Positions 60,011 through 64,000 of a stretch of DNA of 64,000 nt are shown in pieces (position 1 is the stretch's first letter; each line of letters opens with the position of its first letter). Where the stretch lies: assembly GCA_003600225.1 (NCBI GenBank), contig QZFT01000018.1, positions 62,001 through 126,000 of the forward strand, written 5' to 3'. The notes beneath the pieces were generated by a model. That model saw only the letters and a program-made list of their open reading frames with translations, was not told the origin of the DNA and searched no databases. Made by a program: the position numbers and the translations under genes. This DNA comes from Pseudonocardiaceae bacterium YIM PH 21723 (lineage in GTDB: Bacteria > Actinomycetota > Actinomycetes > Mycobacteriales > Pseudonocardiaceae).

Positions 60011-60864
60011 GCAAGAACTTCCTGATCACCGGCGTCAGCACCGGCCTCGGACAGGCCATCGCCCGACGAGCCCTCGCGGCCGGGCACCGCGTCGCGGGCA
60101 CCGTGCGCACCGAGCAGCACGCCGCCGCCTTCCGGGCGCTGGACCCCGGCCGGGCCCGGGCCTTCCTGCTCGACCTGACCGACGCCGACCGGATCGAGCC
60201 CACGGTGCGGGCCGTCGAAGCGGAACTGGGCCCGATCGACGTGCTGGTGGCCAACGCCGGCTACGGGGTCGAAGGCACCTTCGAAGAGTCGTCGATGGCC
60301 GACCTGCGCCGCCAGTTCGAGGTCAACGTCTTCGGCACGGTGGCGACCGTGAAAGCGGTCCTGCCCGGCATGCGGGAACGGCGCGACGGCCACATCTTCG
60401 TCATCACCTCGATGGGTGGGCTCACCACCTTCCCCGGACTGGCGTTCTACGAAGGCAGCAAACACGCCCTGGAGGGCATCACCGACACCCTCGCCCAGGA
60501 GGTCGCCCAGTTCGGCGTGCGGGTCACCGCCGTGGCCCCCGGCGTGTTCAAGACCGACTTCGCCGGCCGGTCCATGGTCCGCGCACCCCGCAGCATCCCC
60601 GACTACGACGCGCTGTTCGACCCGATCCGGAATCGTCGCCTGGAAGTCGCCGGTCAGGGCATCGGCGACCCCGATCGCGCGGGCGACGCCATCCTCAGCC
60701 TCCTGGAAGTGGAGAAGCCGCCCGTGCATCTCCTGCTCGGCTCGGACGCGATGCGCCTGGTCGCCGCCGGCCGCCGGCGGGTTCAGGACGACTTCGACGC
60801 CTGGGCGGAGCTCAGCCGCTCCACCGACTCCCCGGACGGCGGAGTCTCGGTCGTCGACAGCTGA
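60007..60864 (+). CDS. Short-chain dehydrogenase/reductase (285 aa)
   Basis: SDR with TGVSTGLG, ANAGYGVEG, Ser in VITSMGGL and YEGSK (Tyr/Lys). Similar to the SDR at 44766 in partnership with an MmyB-type regulator. GTG 60007 overlaps the regulator stop. Substrate not known. Confidence 0.92.
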   Translation: MSKNFLITGVSTGLGQAIARRALAAGHRVAGTVRTEQHAAAFRALDPGRARAFLLDLTDADRIEPTVRAVEAELGPIDVLVANAGYGVEGTFEESSMADLRRQFEVNVFGTVATVKAVLPGMRERRDGHIFVITSMGGLTTFPGLAFYEGSKHALEGITDTLAQEVAQFGVRVTAVAPGVFKTDFAGRSMVRAPRSIPDYDALFDPIRNRRLEVAGQGIGDPDRAGDAILSLLEVEKPPVHLLLGSDAMRLVAAGRRRVQDDFDAWAELSRSTDSPDGGVSVVDS

Positions 60865-60930
60865 TCGGGGCTGTTCGCTTGTGCAAATACCTCCGTGTCG
60901 TTTCGGCGGATCCGGGCTTACTTTCGAGCG

Positions 60931-61509
60931 ATGGCGAACGCACTGACGATCCCGCTCCTACCCTGCCGGGACATCGACGACATCGCGTCCTTCTACGAGA
61001 TGCTCGGCTTCTCGACCACCTATCGGCAGACACGGCCGAACCCGCACGTCGCCCTGCAACGGGAGGACATCAACCTGCACTTCTACGGGATGGCAGGCCA
61101 CATTCCGGAGCAGTCGCACAGCACGTGCCTGATCATCGTGCAGGACACGGCGCCGTTGTTCGAGGCGTTCGCGGCGGGCATGCGCGCCGTGCACGGGAAG
61201 CTGCTCATCTCCGGCATCCCGCGGATGACCAGGCCCCGGCTGCGCAACGACCGGTACACCGGGTTCACCGTCATCGATCCGGGTGGCAACTGGATCCGGA
61301 TCAACAAGTCCGCCCAGGAACCCGAGGCGCGCACCAAGCTGGCGAAAGCCATGGAGAACGCGGCCCGGCTGGCGGACGCCAAGGGTGATGAACGGCAGGC
61401 GTTGCGGATCCTCGACGGCGCGCTCAAGCGGACCGACGGCGCCGAGCCGGAACTGCGGGACGCGCAGGCCTTCCGTGACGAGTTGGTCGAGCGGATCGCC
61501 TCGGAGTGA
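60931..61509 (+). CDS. VOC/bleomycin-resistance-like protein with helical extension (192 aa)
   Basis: N-terminal VOC half (TIPLLPCRDIDDIASFYEMLGFSTTYRQ, IDPGGNWIRI) followed by a charged helical C-terminal extension (LAKAMENAARLADAKGDERQALRILDGAL). One VOC module, so it should dimerise. ATG 60931 is used; GTG 60895 would add 12 residues. It may bind or modify a small hydrophobic compound. Confidence 0.85.
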   Translation: MANALTIPLLPCRDIDDIASFYEMLGFSTTYRQTRPNPHVALQREDINLHFYGMAGHIPEQSHSTCLIIVQDTAPLFEAFAAGMRAVHGKLLISGIPRMTRPRLRNDRYTGFTVIDPGGNWIRINKSAQEPEARTKLAKAMENAARLADAKGDERQALRILDGALKRTDGAEPELRDAQAFRDELVERIASE

Positions 61510-61569
61510 GGGCCTGACGCGCGGAGCGTGGGCGGCCACCACTCTGGGGCATCAGCGTGGCGGCGACGG

Positions 61570-62307
61570 TCAGGAAGCCGTTGCCGCCGGGCCGGCCTCG
61601 CGCCGTTCGCCGATCGGCCACTCCGTCACCGTGCCGCCGGAGTCAGCGTGGATGAAAGCGGAGTCCTCGACGACCTGGTCGAGATGGACATCCGCAATGG
61701 GGCCCAACTCCACGGCAACAGCGATGGCCAACTCGCGAGCCAGGGCATTGATTCGCTGCTCGTCAGCTTCGCTTGGGGTGAGCAACTCGTATCCGGGGCC
61801 GAAGTTCTTGGCGTGGTAGAGGTCGCCGAACTCCGTCAGCAGTTGTTCAATCCGGTCCGGTAGTTCGAGATCGTCTCCCGTTACATCGTATGGCGGCTCG
61901 TGTGTTTCCTTGTTGTCCCAGGTCCACAGCCCGGACGCCCCAGCCTCACACATGACCCAGAAACGTTGCCGAGGCTGCACCTCCGCCCGCCCGGCCGGAC
62001 CCGACTTCGCCGAGAAGGTGACCACCGGGGTGCTCAATCTTGGGCTGTGCAGCTCGACTGCACTGCCTTCGGGCGACATCGCCACGATGTCCCATGCGAG
62101 AGCCGCTCCCTCGCGCTCCACCTCGTCAAGTAGCGCAGGATCAGCTGATCGGCGCGGGTCTGTGGCGAGCTGGGTCCAGTCAGACAGCCGTTGGTTCAGG
62201 TTTGTGGGAACCGGGTCGGCATGGCCGTAAGGGTTCCACCAGGACCAGGCATGGGTCTGTCCGTCTGGGGTTCGGCGTCCAAGAGCCTGCATGCGATATG
62301 TCGTCAC
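61570..62307 (-). CDS. Probable immunity protein to the adjacent toxin (245 aa)
   Basis: Soluble protein without recognised domain; it is acidic in its second half and has FWVMCEAGASGLWTWDNKETHEPPYDV and DRIEQLLTEFGDLYHAKNFGPGYELLTPSEADEQRINALA. GTG 62307 overlaps the toxin stop by 4 nt (GTGA); such tight coupling, downstream of a WXG-leader toxin, is typical of immunity genes. Function is inferred from position. An alternative is a general helper protein. Confidence 0.6.
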   Translation of the reverse strand: MTTYRMQALGRRTPDGQTHAWSWWNPYGHADPVPTNLNQRLSDWTQLATDPRRSADPALLDEVEREGAALAWDIVAMSPEGSAVELHSPRLSTPVVTFSAKSGPAGRAEVQPRQRFWVMCEAGASGLWTWDNKETHEPPYDVTGDDLELPDRIEQLLTEFGDLYHAKNFGPGYELLTPSEADEQRINALARELAIAVAVELGPIADVHLDQVVEDSAFIHADSGGTVTEWPIGERREAGPAATAS

Positions 62308-63629
62308 TTCGACACCTCTCCCAGCGGAACCCACTTATCCGCGCTGATCTTATGCGCGGAGACTATGAAGCCGTTTTCTGAGCGGATGACCTTCATCTCG
62401 AAGGTCTTTCCCTCGAACTCGGTTCGGAAGATCGGAGCTGGATTTTTCCCGGTTGAGTATCCCACCAGCTCCCCCTTTGTTCCGGCATCGAAGGCGATCT
62501 TGCCGAGCTCTTCCTGGCTCAGCGGCCGACCAACGGCCTTCACGATCTCGTCGCCGTGCCTTACATCGATGTGCTCCAGCCCAGCCTTGGGGTTGCCCTT
62601 CTCCAGGAAGGTGATCTCGCCGTCGTGGTAGCCGTTGGCCTGCCGGCCGATCTGGCGAACGTCGTCCTTGGTGTACTTGACACCGGCCTCCGACAGTTCC
62701 TTCATCAGACCTTCGGCGGTCTCGTCGGCCGCACCGGCCAGTCGGGCTCCACGGGCCAGTGACCCGAGCTTTTTCACCGCACCGACGCCACCGGCGAGCG
62801 TGAGCAGGATGTCGGGGCCGGTGTGGCCGAGCCATCTGGCCGGGTTCCGCTGGAGCTCCTCCAGATTGAGCATGGCCTTGGCCGTGTCCAGCGGATGGGC
62901 GGCGGCGCTGGCGATCCCCGTTGCCAATCTGCCCAGGCCGTCGAAGTATTCGCCGGGGTCGACGAAGATGTGCGCCGGGTCGAGCATCCACAGCAGTTCA
63001 CCGGTGTCCTTGGTCCACTGCCACAGCCCGTCGCCGAAGTCTTCGAGGGCCTCGCCGATCTTGTCCCAGATGTCCGGCCTGGGTGGTGCCTTGTCCCGCG
63101 CGGCCGCCACCACCCGGGCCGCGTCTTCGCCGGAGTGGTTCAGTTGGGTACGCGCCCGGTTCAGCGTGTCCCGCGCGGCCGCGCGCAGCGCCTCGCCGGG
63201 GTCGTTGAACGGGATCGGTACAAAGGTCCCACCGGAGGACTCGGCCTGCCCTTGGGCCTGTTTGTTGGCCGACTCGTTCTGCGACCGGGCCTGTGCGGTG
63301 GCGGCCTCAGCCTTGGTCCACTGCTCGATGGCCTCGGCGGCCTGTCCTTGCGCCCACTCCAGGGTGCCGACGAAGTCGGCCAGGACCTTGCCCGCGTCGT
63401 GGAAGGCATCGCCGCACTCGATCCACTTGCTGGGCTGGCCGTCGAAGATGCCATGGAACGCGTCGGCTGCGGGTCCCTTCCACCCGCCGTCGTCCAGGGT
63501 CCGCAGGCTCTGACCGGCGTTGGACAGCGCGATGCCGAATTTCTGGAAGTTGGCGATCGTGCCCCGCAAGGCACCGGCGTTGCCGGGGACGAGTGCTTTC
63601 GGGTCCGAGGTCTGGCCGAGTTCCGCCAT
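62304..63629 (-). CDS. WXG-leader polymorphic toxin with C-terminal nuclease-like domain (441 aa)
   Basis: The N-terminal about 110 residues form a WXG100-like helical hairpin (DDGGWKGPAADAFHGIF, a W-x-G variant), the ESX/T7SS targeting region. A helical linker (ARTQLNHSGEDAARV, LDPAHIFVDPGEYFDGL) and a C-terminal toxin-like domain follow: GLEHIDVRHGDEIVKAVG ... VIRSENGFIVSAHK. The His and the NGxIVxAH pattern suggest a BECR-fold RNase (inference). It overlaps its upstream WXG100 gene (TGATG) and downstream immunity gene. Secreted to attack competitors or used between siblings. Confidence 0.75.
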   Translation of the reverse strand: MAELGQTSDPKALVPGNAGALRGTIANFQKFGIALSNAGQSLRTLDDGGWKGPAADAFHGIFDGQPSKWIECGDAFHDAGKVLADFVGTLEWAQGQAAEAIEQWTKAEAATAQARSQNESANKQAQGQAESSGGTFVPIPFNDPGEALRAAARDTLNRARTQLNHSGEDAARVVAAARDKAPPRPDIWDKIGEALEDFGDGLWQWTKDTGELLWMLDPAHIFVDPGEYFDGLGRLATGIASAAAHPLDTAKAMLNLEELQRNPARWLGHTGPDILLTLAGGVGAVKKLGSLARGARLAGAADETAEGLMKELSEAGVKYTKDDVRQIGRQANGYHDGEITFLEKGNPKAGLEHIDVRHGDEIVKAVGRPLSQEELGKIAFDAGTKGELVGYSTGKNPAPIFRTEFEGKTFEMKVIRSENGFIVSAHKISADKWVPLGEVSK

Positions 63630-63940
63630 CAGCCGGTGTCCGCTTCCAGCTTGGCCATCGCCTCCGCGGCGGCCTTGTCGGTTTCCAGATAGTTCTGCGC
63701 GGTCTTGCCGAGGCCGGCGGCCAGGGCGGCGCCGTCCTTCGTCAGGTTTTTCACGCCCGTCTGCCAGCGGTCGCAGAAGTCCGCTGTCACCGACGCAAGA
63801 CCTGCGTGCCCGAAGGCCGACGCGTCGCAGTCGATGTCCGAGACGTTGTGGGCCCTGAGTTCCGCCATCAGGTCCGAAATCGAGCTGGAGGCGATGATGA
63901 GCGCCTCGATCGGTGCCGCGAACCCATCAAAGTCGGGCAT
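63629..63940 (-). CDS. WXG100-family-like small protein (103 aa)
   Basis: Helical hairpin-like small protein: MPDFDGFAAPIEALIIASSSISDLM, DFCDRWQTGVKNL (W-x-x-G at the turn) and the C-terminal AAGLGKTAQNYLETDKAAAEAM. Fits the ESX substrate/chaperone size class. The stop overlaps the toxin start by 1 nt (TGATG), so it probably co-folds with or escorts the toxin. Confidence 0.78.
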   Translation of the reverse strand: MPDFDGFAAPIEALIIASSSISDLMAELRAHNVSDIDCDASAFGHAGLASVTADFCDRWQTGVKNLTKDGAALAAGLGKTAQNYLETDKAAAEAMAKLEADTG

Positions 63941-64000
63941 CGCCGGCCCCGGCTTCCTGGCGACCGGTGCCCTGTGGCGGCAGCGCGATCATGTGCTCAC
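63927..64000 (-). CDS. Possible C-terminal fragment of an upstream gene (partial)
   Basis: The minus frame entering from the right edge reads EHMIALPPQGTGRQEAGAGDARL and stops at 63927-63929, overlapping the start of the WXG100-like gene. It may be the end of the next gene upstream of the T7SS substrate cluster. Too short for family assignment; may be chance. Confidence 0.3.
   Translation of the reverse strand, partial: EHMIALPPQGTGRQEAGAGDARL

Noticed and set aside
35493-63940. A complete type VII secretion locus linking the EccC-like gene with the WXG toxin module
   Set aside because: The two are 24 kb apart and no eccB, eccD, eccE or mycosin gene lies between them.

Overview
The window is high-GC DNA with dense genes, many GTG or TTG starts, ECF, Xre and PucR-type regulators, AA10/GH18 chitin enzymes and WXG100-type secretion substrates. 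This points to a filamentous actinomycete, most likely Pseudonocardiaceae-like; the family-level assignment is inference. No rRNA, tRNA, CRISPR array or insertion-sequence transposase was seen.

Layout. 1-3.9 kb: three tandem secreted type-B carboxylesterases (minus strand, the first cut by the window edge) plus the decayed end of a fourth. 4-10.5 kb: aldo/keto reductase, MFS exporter, FKBP isomerase, amino-acid permease, three tandem FtsX-ectodomain-like membrane-anchored proteins, and an APH-fold kinase. 10.6-13.9 kb: three secreted AA10 lytic polysaccharide monooxygenases (one with a chitin-binding module) and a DUF305 lipoprotein; a GH18 chitinase at 22.0-23.0 kb completes the chitin theme. 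13.9-19.9 kb: two STAND-type NTPases, one with a NACHT domain translationally coupled to an HFCD-type flavoprotein. 20-24.6 kb: small housekeeping and unknown genes. 24.6-33.1 kb: a long minus-strand run of SDRs, two CocE/X-Pro-type hydrolases flanking a secretory lipase, and an acyl-CoA ligase, with a divergent PucR-type regulator. 34.3-38.2 kb: a YdcF-like protein, a remnant of a molybdopterin oxidoreductase, and an unusual fusion of a caspase-like domain to a triple EccC/FtsK ATPase. 38.3-45.5 kb: a TetR/AlkB/PEP-mutase-like locus with two clear operators, a patatin, paired small proteins, a DinB-like protein and a possible copper monooxygenase. 45.5-61.5 kb: two Xre(MmyB)-SDR pairs, an amidohydrolase, a coupled sigma factor-MFS-SDR-glyoxalase operon, a PucR-type regulator, a secreted PHB-depolymerase-like esterase, a heterodimeric ABC exporter and an alcohol dehydrogenase. 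61.5-64 kb: a WXG100-like protein, a WXG-leader polymorphic toxin and its probable immunity protein, all overlapping.

Two sequence layers run across the genes. One is a family of five dispersed 19-21 bp-arm palindromes, four of them within about a dozen bases of stop codons, with compensatory base changes in the stem. The other is an over-frequent 11-bp near-palindrome TCCAC(A/T)(G/A)TGGA, found mostly inside genes. Separate hairpin and tandem repeats fill the convergent gaps at 20.75 and 51.4-51.65 kb.

The strongest candidates for an undescribed system are the caspase-EccC fusion (35493-38216), whose predicted catalytic Cys position is a Ser, and the flavoprotein-NACHT pair (16596-19900).
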